39,130 nt of DNA from CAZAKZ01 sp964485695. Its GTDB lineage: Bacteria; Planctomycetota; JAFGQW01. The DNA lies in the NCBI GenBank assembly GCA_964485695.1, contig CAZAKZ010000040.1, positions 1 through 39,130 on the forward strand, written 5' to 3'. Numbering within the stretch: position 1 is the first letter of the stretch; each line of letters starts with the position of its first letter. The notes under the pieces are model-generated. The model worked only from the letters and a program-made list of their open reading frames with translations, had not been told where the DNA came from and did not search any database. Made by a program: the position numbers and the translations under genes. Positions 7,487 through 15,927 of the stretch are shown in pieces.

Positions 7487-8544
7487 ACGACCGGATATCT
7501 TGCCTCGTCCTCGGCGGCACCGGGTACGTGGCGGGCGAATTGCTCCGGCTCCTGGCCGGGCACCCGCACTTCCGGGTGAAGGGTGTGGTCTCCACGAGCA
7601 GCCCGGGGGAGGCCGTGGAGGCGGTATTCCCGCACCTCTACGGCGCGCACCCGACGCTGAACCTGTCACCCAGGGACGCGGTTCCCGATCTTATCGATCG
7701 GGAGAGCACCCTGGCGGTGTTCTCGGCCGGTCCCCACGGCGAATCGGCCGGGGAAATCGACGCCGTGCTCCGGGCCGGGGAGGCCGCGGGCGTGGATCTC
7801 CGCCTCGTGGACCTCTCCGCCGACTTCCGGTACGCGAGCGTCGAGGAGTACGAGGCCGTGTACGGCGTCTCCCACGGCGCACCGCACCGCATCCCCGAGT
7901 TCATCTGCGCCGTGCCCGAGCTCGCGCCCGACGCGCCGGCCCGCCACGCCTGCCACCCCGGCTGCTTCACCACATCGGTGGTGCTGCCCACGGCTGCCCT
8001 GGTGCGCCTCCGCCTCATCGAGACGGAGATCCACGTGAGCGCCGTCACCGGCAGCACAGGAGCGGGCCGCACGCCCCGGCCCACCACCCACCACCCGGAA
8101 CGCCAGAGCAACCTCTTTGCCTACAGCCCCCTGAGCCACCGCCACGGACCTGAGATGGAATGTCTCGTGGAGGCTGCCGGCGGCACCCGGCCCGCCATCC
8201 ACTTCGTCCCCCATTCCGGCCCCTTTGCCCGCGGAATCCACGCCACTCTTCACGCGACCCTGAAAAAACCCATGAGCGCCGGCGCCGTGGCCGAGGCCCT
8301 GAGCGCGTTCTACGAGAACGCACCCTTTGTCACGGTGACGACCGCGCCGCCGCGACTGAAGGAGGTGGTGGGCACCAACCACTGCCGCCTGGGCGTGGCC
8401 GTGCGCGGGCGACACCTGGTAGTGCTTTCCGTCCTCGACAACATGGTGAAAGGCGCGGCCGGTGGCGCCGTGCAGTGGATGAACCGTCTCCACGGCTTCA
8501 AAGAAACCGCGGGCCTCGTCCAGCCGGGATTGGGGTGGCTATGA
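7483..8544 (+). CDS. argC: N-acyl-gamma-glutamyl-phosphate reductase
   Basis: This 353-residue NADPH-dependent reductase converts N-acylglutamyl phosphate to the semialdehyde. A Rossmann motif GGTGYVAG is at residues 11-18. The catalytic cysteine is Cys161 in HPGCF, and His244 in VPHSGPFARGI matches the conserved active-site His. The length equals the normal type-1 ArgC. The ATG overlaps the preceding stop and the TGA overlaps the argD start, so it is coupled on both sides. If the pathway runs on succinylated intermediates, as ArgF' suggests, this enzyme would act on N-succinylglutamyl phosphate; that is inference. Confidence 0.95.
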   Translation: MNDRISCLVLGGTGYVAGELLRLLAGHPHFRVKGVVSTSSPGEAVEAVFPHLYGAHPTLNLSPRDAVPDLIDRESTLAVFSAGPHGESAGEIDAVLRAGEAAGVDLRLVDLSADFRYASVEEYEAVYGVSHGAPHRIPEFICAVPELAPDAPARHACHPGCFTTSVVLPTAALVRLRLIETEIHVSAVTGSTGAGRTPRPTTHHPERQSNLFAYSPLSHRHGPEMECLVEAAGGTRPAIHFVPHSGPFARGIHATLHATLKKPMSAGAVAEALSAFYENAPFVTVTTAPPRLKEVVGTNHCRLGVAVRGRHLVVLSVLDNMVKGAAGGAVQWMNRLHGFKETAGLVQPGLGWL

Positions 8545-9695
8545 GCAGTGCAGCCGACCAGGAGGATCGCTATCTCCTTCCCGTGTACCCGCGACAGCCC
8601 CTGGAGCCGACGGCCGGAAGCGGCGTCCTGCTCCGCACCCGCGACGGCCGGGAGGTGTTGGACCTCTACGGCGGCCACGCCGTGGCGCTCCTCGGATACG
8701 GGCACCCGCGGCTGCTCCGGGCCCTGCGGGACCAGGCCGAGGCGCTGCTGTTCCAGAGTAACGCCGTGGCCCTGGAGGTGCGCGGCCGGGCGGCCGGGAA
8801 ACTGGTTTCGTTCGCACCCGGGCCCTTGACCCGGGCCTTCCTGGTCAACTCGGGCGCCGAGGCCAACGAGAACGCGCTCCGCCTGGCGTTCCGGCGCACC
8901 CGGCGAAGCCGGGTGGTGGCCCTGGAGAGCGGCTTCCACGGCCGCACGGCCGCGGCCGGCGCCGTCACCCACGGCGCCGGGAAGTGGTATGCCTTTCCCC
9001 GGCCGCCTTTCGAGGTGACTTTCGTCCCGGCAGATGACACGGGCGCCTTGAAGCCCACCCTCGGCGAGGACACCGCGGCCCTCATTTTGGAGCCCATCCA
9101 GGGCATGGCCGGCGCCCGGGACCTGGACCCGGACTACCTCCGGGCATGCCGGCGCCTCACCGAGGAAACGGGTACGGTTCTCATCTTCGACGAGGTGCAG
9201 TGTGGCATGGGCCGAACCGGACACCCGTTTGCCGCGGACCTGTACGGCGTCACCCCCGACGTCCTCACCACGGCCAAGGGTCTGGCCGGCGGGCATCCGG
9301 CCGGGGCCGTGCTGGTCACGGACCACATGGCCGAGGGCGTGGGCCACGGCGCCCTCGGTTCCACCTTCGGCGGCGGGCCCATGGCCGCGGCCATGATATC
9401 GGCGGTTCTCGACGCCATCGAGTCGGAACACCTGCTGGAAAACGTGCGCACTCTGTCGGCCCGAATCCGAGCCACGTGCAGGGTGGGACCGGTAACGGAC
9501 ATCCAGGGCGCCGGATTCCTCCTTGGGCTCCGCACCTCCCGGCCCGCCCGGGAGGTCATCGCCGCCCTCCTCGAGCGCGGAATCCTGACCGGCTCGAGCA
9601 CCGATCCTCACGTGGTCCGGATCCTGGCGCCGCTGATCCTGGAAGAGAAACACGTCACGCTGCTGGAAGACGCCTTGAAGGAAATCGAACCATGA
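8541..9695 (+). CDS. argD: Acylornithine aminotransferase (class III, PLP)
   Basis: This 384-residue class III aminotransferase produces N-acylornithine from the semialdehyde with glutamate as amino donor. The PLP-binding lysine is Lys246 (TTAKGLAGG). Asp217 in LIFDEVQCGMGRTG contacts the pyridine nitrogen. NSGAEANENALRLA matches the phosphate-binding loop. Its place between argC and argF', with 4-nt overlaps on both sides, fixes the role better than sequence alone, since this family also includes succinylornithine and GABA transaminases. The start was chosen at the coupled ATG at 8541. Confidence 0.93.
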   Translation: MSSAADQEDRYLLPVYPRQPLEPTAGSGVLLRTRDGREVLDLYGGHAVALLGYGHPRLLRALRDQAEALLFQSNAVALEVRGRAAGKLVSFAPGPLTRAFLVNSGAEANENALRLAFRRTRRSRVVALESGFHGRTAAAGAVTHGAGKWYAFPRPPFEVTFVPADDTGALKPTLGEDTAALILEPIQGMAGARDLDPDYLRACRRLTEETGTVLIFDEVQCGMGRTGHPFAADLYGVTPDVLTTAKGLAGGHPAGAVLVTDHMAEGVGHGALGSTFGGGPMAAAMISAVLDAIESEHLLENVRTLSARIRATCRVGPVTDIQGAGFLLGLRTSRPAREVIAALLERGILTGSSTDPHVVRILAPLILEEKHVTLLEDALKEIEP

Positions 9696-10699
9696 AACGC
9701 TTCACGGACCTCGCAGACCTGTCCCGGGAGGGGGTCCAGGACCTCGTCAACCTGGCCGGGCGCCTGGAAAAGACGCCCGAGGGAAAGGTGCTCGAAGGCC
9801 GAGTGCTGGCGCTCCTGTTCATGAATCCGTCGCTTCGCACCCTGGCTTCCTTCCAGGCGGGCATGGCGCGGCTGGGCGGCGCCTCCTTCGCCATCACTCC
9901 CGGAAAGGGGACGTGGGAATTCGAGACCCGCACCGGCATCCCCATGGACGGCGCGGCGGCCGAGCACGTGCGCGAGGCCGTGGCGGTTCTGGCCGGGTAC
10001 GCTGACGCCATCGGCATCCGGGTATTCGCCGTCGGGAAGAACCTCGAGGAGGACCTGGCGGACACCGTGTTCAAAGCCATGGCCGAGGTCTGCCCGGTGC
10101 CGCTCATCAACATGGAATCCGCCGCAAACCACCCGTGCCAGGCGCTGGCAGACTGGAAGACCCTGGACGACCTGGACGTGCCTGCCTCGGGCGGCCGGTT
10201 CGTGCTCTCGTGGGCAAATCATCCGAAAGCCCTGCCCCTGGCGGTTCCGGCAGCGGTGCTGCACATGGCGGCCCTCCGGGGCATGGAGGTAACCGTGGTC
10301 CGGCCGGACGGGTATGGCCTTCCCGGGCCAATGATGGAAAAAGCCCGGCGCGCCGCCGGTGAGAGCGGCGGCTCGGTACGCGAGACTGACGACCGGCGGG
10401 AGGCCATGAGCCGGGCCCACGTTCTCTACGCCAAGTCGTGGGGGTCGCCGGCGCACTACGGCGACCCCGAGGCCGATGCCGCCCACCGTGCCGGCCTGAA
10501 GGACTGGTGCGTGAGCGAAGACTGGTTCCAGGGCGCCCACGCCACCTGCAACTTCTTGCACTGCCTTCCGGTCAGACGGAACGTGGTGGTGAGGGACGAG
10601 GTCCTGGACGGTGCGCGCAGCGTCGTGATCCCTCAGGCCCGCAACCGCATGTGGACGCAGATGGCAGTGCTGCACCGTCTGCTGGTCGATGTGAATTGA
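9692..10699 (+). CDS. argF': N-acylornithine carbamoyltransferase ArgF', probably N-succinylornithine type
   Basis: This 335-residue transcarbamylase transfers a carbamoyl group from carbamoyl phosphate to an N-acylated ornithine. FMNPSLRT (43-50) is the carbamoyl-phosphate loop in the AOTC/SOTC form; classical OTC has STRT. GTWEFE with Trp75, WANHPKALPLAV, VLYAKSWG and HCLPVRRN all match the acetyl/succinyl-ornithine transcarbamylase family (from memory of Xanthomonas AOTC and Bacteroides SOTC). The decisive residue is Ala90 in MDGAAAEH. Xanthomonas AOTC has Glu92 and Bacteroides fragilis SOTC has Pro90 there. Published E92A, E92P, E92S and E92V mutants of AOTC became SOTCs, so Ala90 predicts succinylornithine as substrate. 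This is a prediction from one residue. It is coupled to argD by ATGA. Confidence 0.9.
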   Translation: MKRFTDLADLSREGVQDLVNLAGRLEKTPEGKVLEGRVLALLFMNPSLRTLASFQAGMARLGGASFAITPGKGTWEFETRTGIPMDGAAAEHVREAVAVLAGYADAIGIRVFAVGKNLEEDLADTVFKAMAEVCPVPLINMESAANHPCQALADWKTLDDLDVPASGGRFVLSWANHPKALPLAVPAAVLHMAALRGMEVTVVRPDGYGLPGPMMEKARRAAGESGGSVRETDDRREAMSRAHVLYAKSWGSPAHYGDPEADAAHRAGLKDWCVSEDWFQGAHATCNFLHCLPVRRNVVVRDEVLDGARSVVIPQARNRMWTQMAVLHRLLVDVN

Positions 10700-10712
10700 A
10701 AGGAACCGCACC

Positions 10713-11660
10713 ATGAAAGACCTGGGCGACCGGGCCATCGTCGTGGAGGCCTTGAAACACGCCATTCCGTACATCCGACTCTTCAAGGGCAAGACCTTTG
10801 TCATCAAGGCGGGCGGCGCGGTGTTCTCCGACTTCGAAAAGACCCGGGCGCTCATGGAACAGGTGGGCATCCTCCACCAGGTGGGCATCCGCACGGTCAT
10901 GGTCCACGGCGGCGGTCCCCAGTCCTCGGAGCTGGCCCGGGCCCTGGGCGCGGAGCCCCGGTTCGTCCACGGCCGGCGGGTCACCGACGAGATGGCCCTT
11001 GATGTGGCCACCATGGTGCTCAACGGTTCCATCAACACCCGCCTCATGGCGTCGCTCCGCGACCTGGACGTGCCCGCCGTGGGGCTCAGCGGTATCGACG
11101 CCGGCCTCATCCGCGCCGTGAGGCGACCTCCGGTGGAGGTGGAAAACGGCCGCGGTACGGAAACCGTCGACTTCGGCTACGTGGGCGATATCGTGTCGGT
11201 GGATGTCTCCGTCATCCTGAAAATCCTCGAGGCTGGCCTGCTCCCGGTGGTGAGTCCCCTGTCGGCCGACGAGAACGGTACGGTTCTGAACATCAACGCC
11301 GACACCGTGGCGGCTGCCCTGGCCGTGCACCTGAAGGCGGAGAAGCTCCTGCTGCTCACCGCCGCCCCAGGCATCCTGGACCGGCCCGGCGATGCGTCCT
11401 CCCTCGTCTCCTACATGGACCTCCGCGGCCTGGAGCGCATGAAGACTGAGGGGCGGCTTGCGGCGGGCATGCTCCCCAAGGCCGAGGCCATCCGCTCCGC
11501 GCTGCAAAACGGCGTGCGACGCGTCCACGTCCTCTCCCACGACGCCCACGACAGCCTGCTGCTGGAAGTGTTCACCAACGAGGGCGCCGGTACTCTGGTG
11601 GTGAACGACATCCACGTCCTTACTCCGGAAGAACAGACCGCGGGAGGAGGGGATGCATGA
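10713..11660 (+). CDS. argB: N-acylglutamate kinase, arginine-sensitive type
   Basis: This 315-residue amino-acid kinase phosphorylates N-acylglutamate. Visible motifs are FVIKAGGA (phosphate loop), HGGGPQSSEL, LNINADTVAAAL and AGMLPK. An N-terminal helix segment (ALKHAIPYIRLFKGKT) precedes the core, and the C-terminal text HDSLLLEVFTNEGAGTL closely matches the segment that forms the arginine site in feedback-inhibited hexameric kinases such as those of Pseudomonas and Thermotoga. I therefore infer allosteric inhibition by arginine. It begins 13 nt after argF' with AAAGGA upstream and ends in an overlap (ATGA) with the deacylase gene. Confidence 0.94.
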   Translation: MKDLGDRAIVVEALKHAIPYIRLFKGKTFVIKAGGAVFSDFEKTRALMEQVGILHQVGIRTVMVHGGGPQSSELARALGAEPRFVHGRRVTDEMALDVATMVLNGSINTRLMASLRDLDVPAVGLSGIDAGLIRAVRRPPVEVENGRGTETVDFGYVGDIVSVDVSVILKILEAGLLPVVSPLSADENGTVLNINADTVAAALAVHLKAEKLLLLTAAPGILDRPGDASSLVSYMDLRGLERMKTEGRLAAGMLPKAEAIRSALQNGVRRVHVLSHDAHDSLLLEVFTNEGAGTLVVNDIHVLTPEEQTAGGGDA

Positions 11661-12754
11661 TCCTCGACGACGACGAGGTCCTCGCCCTTCACCGCGAGAT
11701 CACGGCTGCACCCTCGGTGTCGGGAAGCGAGAGACACCTTGCGGATTTCCTGGAGGGCACCCTATTTGATCACGACGTGGCGATTCAGAGGATCGGCAAC
11801 AGCCTCGTGGCCACCGTGGGTACCGGGCCGGTGCTCCTCCTGGACACCCACATCGACACGGTGCCTCCGGCGCCGGGCTGGACCCGCCCTCCCCACCGGG
11901 TGGAATCCGTGGACGGCCGCGTGTACGGCCTGGGCTCCAGCGACGCCAAGGCCTCGGTGGCGGCCATGACCGCGGCCTTTCTCTCCTTCGCGCACACCCC
12001 GCCGCCCGTGACCCTGACCCTGGCCCTGGTGGAGGGGGAAGAGTCCAGCGGCACGGGCACTGAGCAGGTCCTTGCAGCACTCGAGGCCCGGGGCCGGCGG
12101 CCCGCCGCCGCCGTCCTCGGCGAGCCCACGGGCCTGGACGTCGCCGTGGCCCAGAAGGGATTGCTGATCCTGAAGCTCGTGACCAAAGGCACCGTGTGCC
12201 ACACGGCCAACGCCCGTGCCCTCGGAGCCCGGAACGCCATTCGCGATCTGGCCCGGGCCCTGGTGGCCCTGGAATCCGCGGATCTCGGCCCCGACCATCC
12301 CCTCCTCGGCTCCGTCACGTGGGAGCCCACCCTGGTGGAGGGCGGCGTGGCGAAGAACATGGTGCCCGGCGAGGCGTGGGTGATGCTGGACGTCCGCACC
12401 ACGCCGGTGTTGAGCCATGATGTCGTGGTGGAGCGCTTTGAAACGGCCTTGCCCCACGGGGCCCTCGAGGTGGTAAGCAAGCGCCTCGAGCCCCAGGAGA
12501 CCGCTCGGGACGAGACCGTGGTAGAGGCGGCTGTAAGGGCTTGCCCCGGGGCGAAAACCTACGGTTCCACCACCCTCTCGGACATGGTGTTCATGAAGGG
12601 CATCCCGGCCGTAAAGTGCGGCCCGGGCAGGACCGAGCGGTCCCACACGCCGGACGAGTACGTCCTCGAGAGCGAGATCCTGGACGGCGTCCGGTTCTAC
12701 ACCGGCCTCATCCGAAACTACATCCGTCTCGTGAAGGAGGGCTCCGATGCATAG
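11657..12754 (+). CDS. argE: M20-family N-acylcitrulline/N-acylornithine deacylase
   Basis: This 365-residue zinc peptidase-like hydrolase belongs to the ArgE/DapE family. DTHIDTVPP holds His65 and Asp67. LGSSDAKAS holds the bridging Asp96. EGEESSGTG holds Glu128 and Glu129 (general base and ligand). LGEPTG and the C-terminal SHTPDEYV supply the last ligands. A dimerisation lid lies between about residues 170 and 285. Because carbamoylation occurs on acylated ornithine here, the physiological substrate should be N-acylcitrulline, probably N-succinylcitrulline. It is coupled to argB by a 4-nt overlap and overlaps argH by 8 nt. The gene symbol is used by position. Confidence 0.88.
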   Translation: MILDDDEVLALHREITAAPSVSGSERHLADFLEGTLFDHDVAIQRIGNSLVATVGTGPVLLLDTHIDTVPPAPGWTRPPHRVESVDGRVYGLGSSDAKASVAAMTAAFLSFAHTPPPVTLTLALVEGEESSGTGTEQVLAALEARGRRPAAAVLGEPTGLDVAVAQKGLLILKLVTKGTVCHTANARALGARNAIRDLARALVALESADLGPDHPLLGSVTWEPTLVEGGVAKNMVPGEAWVMLDVRTTPVLSHDVVVERFETALPHGALEVVSKRLEPQETARDETVVEAAVRACPGAKTYGSTTLSDMVFMKGIPAVKCGPGRTERSHTPDEYVLESEILDGVRFYTGLIRNYIRLVKEGSDA

Positions 12755-13934
12755 ACTCTGGGAAAAGGGCGAGCCCCTGGACCGACGGGTGCTCCACTAC
12801 ACGGCCGGAGAGGACCACCACCTGGACGACCGACTCGTGGCTTTCGACGCCCGGGCCTCCATCGCCCACGCCGAGATGCTCCACGACCGGGGCTATCTTT
12901 CATCCGAGGACCTCGGAGCTGTTCGCTCCGGTCTCGAGGCCCTGGCCGCGGACCACGCTGCGGGCCTCTGGAAGGTTTCCCTGGAAGAGGAGGACTGCCA
13001 CACCGCCCTGGAGATTCGCCTCACCCGGCGTATCGGCGAGGCCGGCGGGCGCCTGCACCTCGGCCGTTCCCGGAACGACCAGGTCCTGGCGGCGCTTCGC
13101 CTCTACCTGAAGGAGGAGATCGTCGCCCTGGTCAAGGACGCTCTTGCCGTGGCCGAGGCCCTGGATGACCTGGCCGGTCGCTACCCCGACACGCCGCTTC
13201 CGGGATACACCCACATGCAGCGTGCCATGCCCAGCTCGGTGGCGCTCTGGGCCGGGGGCTTCGCCGCCGAGATCCGGGACGACGCCGAGGGCCTCCGGAC
13301 AATGCGCCGCCGCGTGGACCGGAACCCGCTCGGGTCCGCCGCGGGGTACGGCACCCCCGGCCTCGAGGTGGACCCGGAGAACACCCGACGGCGCCTGCAC
13401 TTCGACACCATCCATACGCCGGTGACCGCGGTCCAGCTCTCCCGTGGCAAGGCGGAGGCCGGGCTCCTCTTCGAGACCACCCTCCTCGTGCAGGACCTGG
13501 GCCGCCTGGCGGCGGATCTGGTGCTCTTCAACACCCGGGAGTTCGCCTTTGTCACCCTGCCCGAGGCCATGACTACCGGCTCATCCATCATGCCCCAGAA
13601 GCGAAATCCCGACGTGTTCGAGCTGGTGCGTGGCCGTACCGCCTCGGCCCTCTCGGATCTCGTGGAAGTCCTGTCGGTGACTGCCAAGCTTCCGTCGGGA
13701 TATCACCGCGACCTGCAGCTCATCAAAGCGCCGCTCTTCCGGAGCCTGGACCTGGCCCACGATACGGCCCGGATCATGGCGCACGCCCTCTCGGGCGTTG
13801 AGTTCAATGCGGACGACATCCACCTGGACGAGGACCTCCACGCAGCCGAGGCGGCGTACCGCCTCGTCCTCGAGGAGGGAATTCCGTTCAGGGAAGCGTA
13901 CAGGCGAGTCGGGGAGCGGTACGGAAACCGGTGA
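12747..13934 (+). CDS. argH: Argininosuccinate lyase, short form
   Basis: This fumarase-superfamily enzyme splits argininosuccinate into arginine and fumarate, the last pathway step. The signature GSSIMPQKRNPD is at residues 278-289 and carries the catalytic serine loop. HLGRSRNDQV and PGYTHMQRAMPSS give the other two conserved regions. At 395 residues it is roughly 50-70 residues shorter than typical ArgH (about 450-470). It stops right after FREAYRRVGERYGNR, where most homologues continue into a small C-terminal subdomain. No remnant of that part is visible in the DNA after the stop. The active-site regions are intact, so I expect it to work. It is the last gene of the operon. Confidence 0.93.
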   Translation: MHRLWEKGEPLDRRVLHYTAGEDHHLDDRLVAFDARASIAHAEMLHDRGYLSSEDLGAVRSGLEALAADHAAGLWKVSLEEEDCHTALEIRLTRRIGEAGGRLHLGRSRNDQVLAALRLYLKEEIVALVKDALAVAEALDDLAGRYPDTPLPGYTHMQRAMPSSVALWAGGFAAEIRDDAEGLRTMRRRVDRNPLGSAAGYGTPGLEVDPENTRRRLHFDTIHTPVTAVQLSRGKAEAGLLFETTLLVQDLGRLAADLVLFNTREFAFVTLPEAMTTGSSIMPQKRNPDVFELVRGRTASALSDLVEVLSVTAKLPSGYHRDLQLIKAPLFRSLDLAHDTARIMAHALSGVEFNADDIHLDEDLHAAEAAYRLVLEEGIPFREAYRRVGERYGNR

Positions 13935-13978
13935 ACAGCCTACCAGGGGTCACCACGTGTGAGATCATCCACAGACCA

Positions 13979-14485
13979 TCAGGGATTCTCGATACCGGCT
14001 TCATCCGTGCTGTCGACGCACGTACGAAGGGCCTTTTCGAGCTCCTGAAGCGCCTCGCGAAACGCCTGAAACTTGTCCTGGGCGTTCTTCAGCCTTTCAG
14101 TGACACGGTTCGAAACGTCTGCTGAGTTCTTGAGGGCCTTGAAATTCCTGCTGCTTCCTCGATTGTTGATGGCCTCGAGAGAATCGATGAGATCGTTGTT
14201 GCTCCGCTGACAGACCGACACGGTGTCACTCGTCGCCCGAACGACTTCATCCCACCTTTTCAGAATATCGGGTGTTGCCTCTTCGAGGTTGTCTCGGAGC
14301 TGAACGGAGAGCTTTTCGTTCTTCTCGGTCTTCCTCAACACTTCCTTTTCGAGCGCGAGTCTCTCCTTGCTTTGCTCTATCAGGGAATCCACCGATTCGC
14401 TCAGGTCCGTGTTGCCGCCCTGATCGAGCGATCGGCAACCCACGGCGAGAAATGCCACAGCAAGGAACAAGATGAAATAACGCAT
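13979..14485 (-). CDS. Small coiled-coil lipoprotein, function unknown
   Basis: This 168-residue predicted lipoprotein has a signal peptide ending in a lipobox (FLAVAFLAVGC, Cys17). The rest is almost entirely charged and polar with heptad-like spacing (for example SLIEQSKERLALEKEVLRK), suggesting an extended coiled coil or a helical hairpin in the periplasm. GGAGGA (on the coding strand, a few nt upstream) supports the start. It is convergent with argH, 44 nt away, and lies downstream of the cysteine-synthase-like gene on the same strand with a gap of about 180 nt. I recognise no family. A link to the nucleotide-signalling operon on the other side of that gene is possible only by proximity. 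Confidence 0.75.
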   Translation of the reverse strand: MRYFILFLAVAFLAVGCRSLDQGGNTDLSESVDSLIEQSKERLALEKEVLRKTEKNEKLSVQLRDNLEEATPDILKRWDEVVRATSDTVSVCQRSNNDLIDSLEAINNRGSSRNFKALKNSADVSNRVTERLKNAQDKFQAFREALQELEKALRTCVDSTDEAGIENP

Positions 14486-14665
14486 GACGTCCTCCAGCAG
14501 TAATCAATCCCGGTGCCCAATCCACCAGGCAAATGGATTCTGCTTAATCCTATCGGCATGGACCTCGGGGACAGGGTTAGCTATTTCCGTGCTGGAGATA
14601 TCGAGCGGGGGATTTGGCACTGTAATCGATTGAATTTCAGTGTCTTAGCAACCTGTGTGCCCGGT

Positions 14666-15790
14666 TCACTGCCGGCGGGGGCAGTCGGGCAGGGAAGGCA
14701 ATTCCGACAGGTCGGCCGCGGCTCCGTCCATGCACTCCACCGGATCGCAGCAGGTGTGGCAGACCCGCTTCAGGGCTCGGAAATCCAGGAGCTCGACGTC
14801 CGGAGCGAGGAATCCGTCCTTGATCGGTTCGTCTTTCAGGAGGTCCGTGCTGAGGTACTTCTTGTTGTCGTCGGGAAAGACCGTCACGACCACCGCCTCG
14901 TCACCCAGTTCATTCTGCACCTTCAGGGCGCCGAGGAAGTTGGCGCCGGAAGAGATCCCGAGGCCGATACCCAGGTTGCGAGCGAGGTTTTGCGCCATGA
15001 GGATCGCGTCCCCATCGTCCACGCTGACCACCTCGTCCAGGGAATCCAGGGCCAGGATGGGCGGGATGAACTCGTCGGAGATGCCCTGGATCCGGTGCTT
15101 CCCCACCTTGCGTCCCGTGGACAGGGTGGGTGAATTGGCCGGCTCCAGGGGGTGGAGACGGATTTCGGGATACTTCTCTCTGAGCAGGCGGCCCGCTCCC
15201 ATGATGGTGCCGCCGGTTCCCACCCCTGCGACGAAGGCGGCGGGGACCAGTCCGCGGTAACGGAGCTGCCACCAGATCTCCGGTCCGGTGGTCCGGTAGT
15301 GGGCCTCGATGTTGTCCTCGTTGGAAAACTGCCGGGGCAGAAAGGCCCCCTCCGAGGCTCCTGCGAGCTCATCGGCCCGCTGGATGCTCCCCAGAAATCC
15401 GCCTTCCTCCTTGCTGACCAGGTTGATCCGGGCCCCCAGACTCCGGATGAGGTTGATCCTCTCCTCGCTCATCCAGTCCGGCATGAAGATGGTGACGGGA
15501 TGGCCCAGGGCACGACCGATCGCGGCGAAGGAGATACCCGTGTTGCCGCTCGTCGCCTCGACGATGATGCGCCCCGGCTCGAGGTTGCCCCGGACATAGG
15601 CCTGCTGGACGATGTGGAACGCCATCCGGTCCTTGATGCTTCCGGTCATGTTCAGGTTCTCGGCCTTGGCGTACAGGACGCGCTCCTGTCCCCGATACCT
15701 GAATCGGATCAGGAGGAGAGGGGTGTTACCGATGAGGCAGCTGAGGCCGCCCGTTCGTCTGGAGGTGTCGATCTCGGTCATGTCGGTCAT
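14666..15790 (-). CDS. Cysteine synthase-like PLP enzyme with Cys-rich C-terminal tail
   Basis: This 374-residue fold-type II PLP enzyme of the CysK/CysM family replaces the beta substituent of an activated serine with sulfide or a related thiol. PLP Lys53 lies in NMTGSIKDRMA, the substrate loop TSGNTGIS at residues 80-87, and the phosphate-binding GTGGTIMGAGR and SSGANFLGAL motifs follow. The catalytic core equals ordinary CysK (about 310 residues). The remaining 50 residues or so contain CHTCCDPVEC, four cysteines in ten residues, which ordinary CysK lacks and which could bind metal or accept sulfur. Longer homologues of about 370 residues exist (for example mycobacterial CysK2), so the exact donor and acceptor are uncertain. 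The start at 15790 has GAGGA five nt upstream. It is divergent from the signalling operon. Confidence 0.88.
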   Translation of the reverse strand: MTDMTEIDTSRRTGGLSCLIGNTPLLLIRFRYRGQERVLYAKAENLNMTGSIKDRMAFHIVQQAYVRGNLEPGRIIVEATSGNTGISFAAIGRALGHPVTIFMPDWMSEERINLIRSLGARINLVSKEEGGFLGSIQRADELAGASEGAFLPRQFSNEDNIEAHYRTTGPEIWWQLRYRGLVPAAFVAGVGTGGTIMGAGRLLREKYPEIRLHPLEPANSPTLSTGRKVGKHRIQGISDEFIPPILALDSLDEVVSVDDGDAILMAQNLARNLGIGLGISSGANFLGALKVQNELGDEAVVVTVFPDDNKKYLSTDLLKDEPIKDGFLAPDVELLDFRALKRVCHTCCDPVECMDGAAADLSELPSLPDCPRRQ

Positions 15791-15830
15791 GGTCGTCCTC
15801 GGAGTTCAATGGTTGAATCGTTCGGATTTC

Positions 15831-15859
15831 ACGGTACTCGGCACAGGGGCCCCGGTCAA
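15831..15859 (-). promoter_or_regulatory. Possible promoter of the cysteine-synthase-like gene
   Basis: On the minus strand TTGACC (at 15859-15854) and TACCGT (at 15836-15831) are 17 bp apart. The -35 is good (5/6) and the -10 weak (3/6). The predicted leader is roughly 35 nt. Confidence 0.35.
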
Positions 15860-15898
15860 TACCGACTGATTTCAGATGGCTCGATCCGGGAAAGACGT

Positions 15899-15927
15899 TT
15901 ATCTACCTGCCGTCACTCTGCTATACT
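15899..15927 (+). promoter_or_regulatory. Weak candidate promoter for the nucleotide-signalling operon
   Basis: TATACT (15922-15927, 5/6 to -10) has TTATCT 17 bp upstream (3/6 to -35). It lies about 145 bp before the first gene of the operon, which leaves a long leader. No other clear promoter is seen in the 281-bp divergent intergenic region, so an activator-dependent promoter is possible. Confidence 0.3.

Noticed and set aside
9692..10699. Classical ornithine carbamoyltransferase
   Set aside because: The carbamoyl-phosphate loop reads PSLRT rather than STRT, and the whole sequence follows the AOTC/SOTC pattern.
13931..14125. Small plus-strand open frame after argH, considered as the missing ArgH C-terminus
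   Set aside because: It is antisense to the lipoprotein gene and contains none of the expected ArgH tail sequence.
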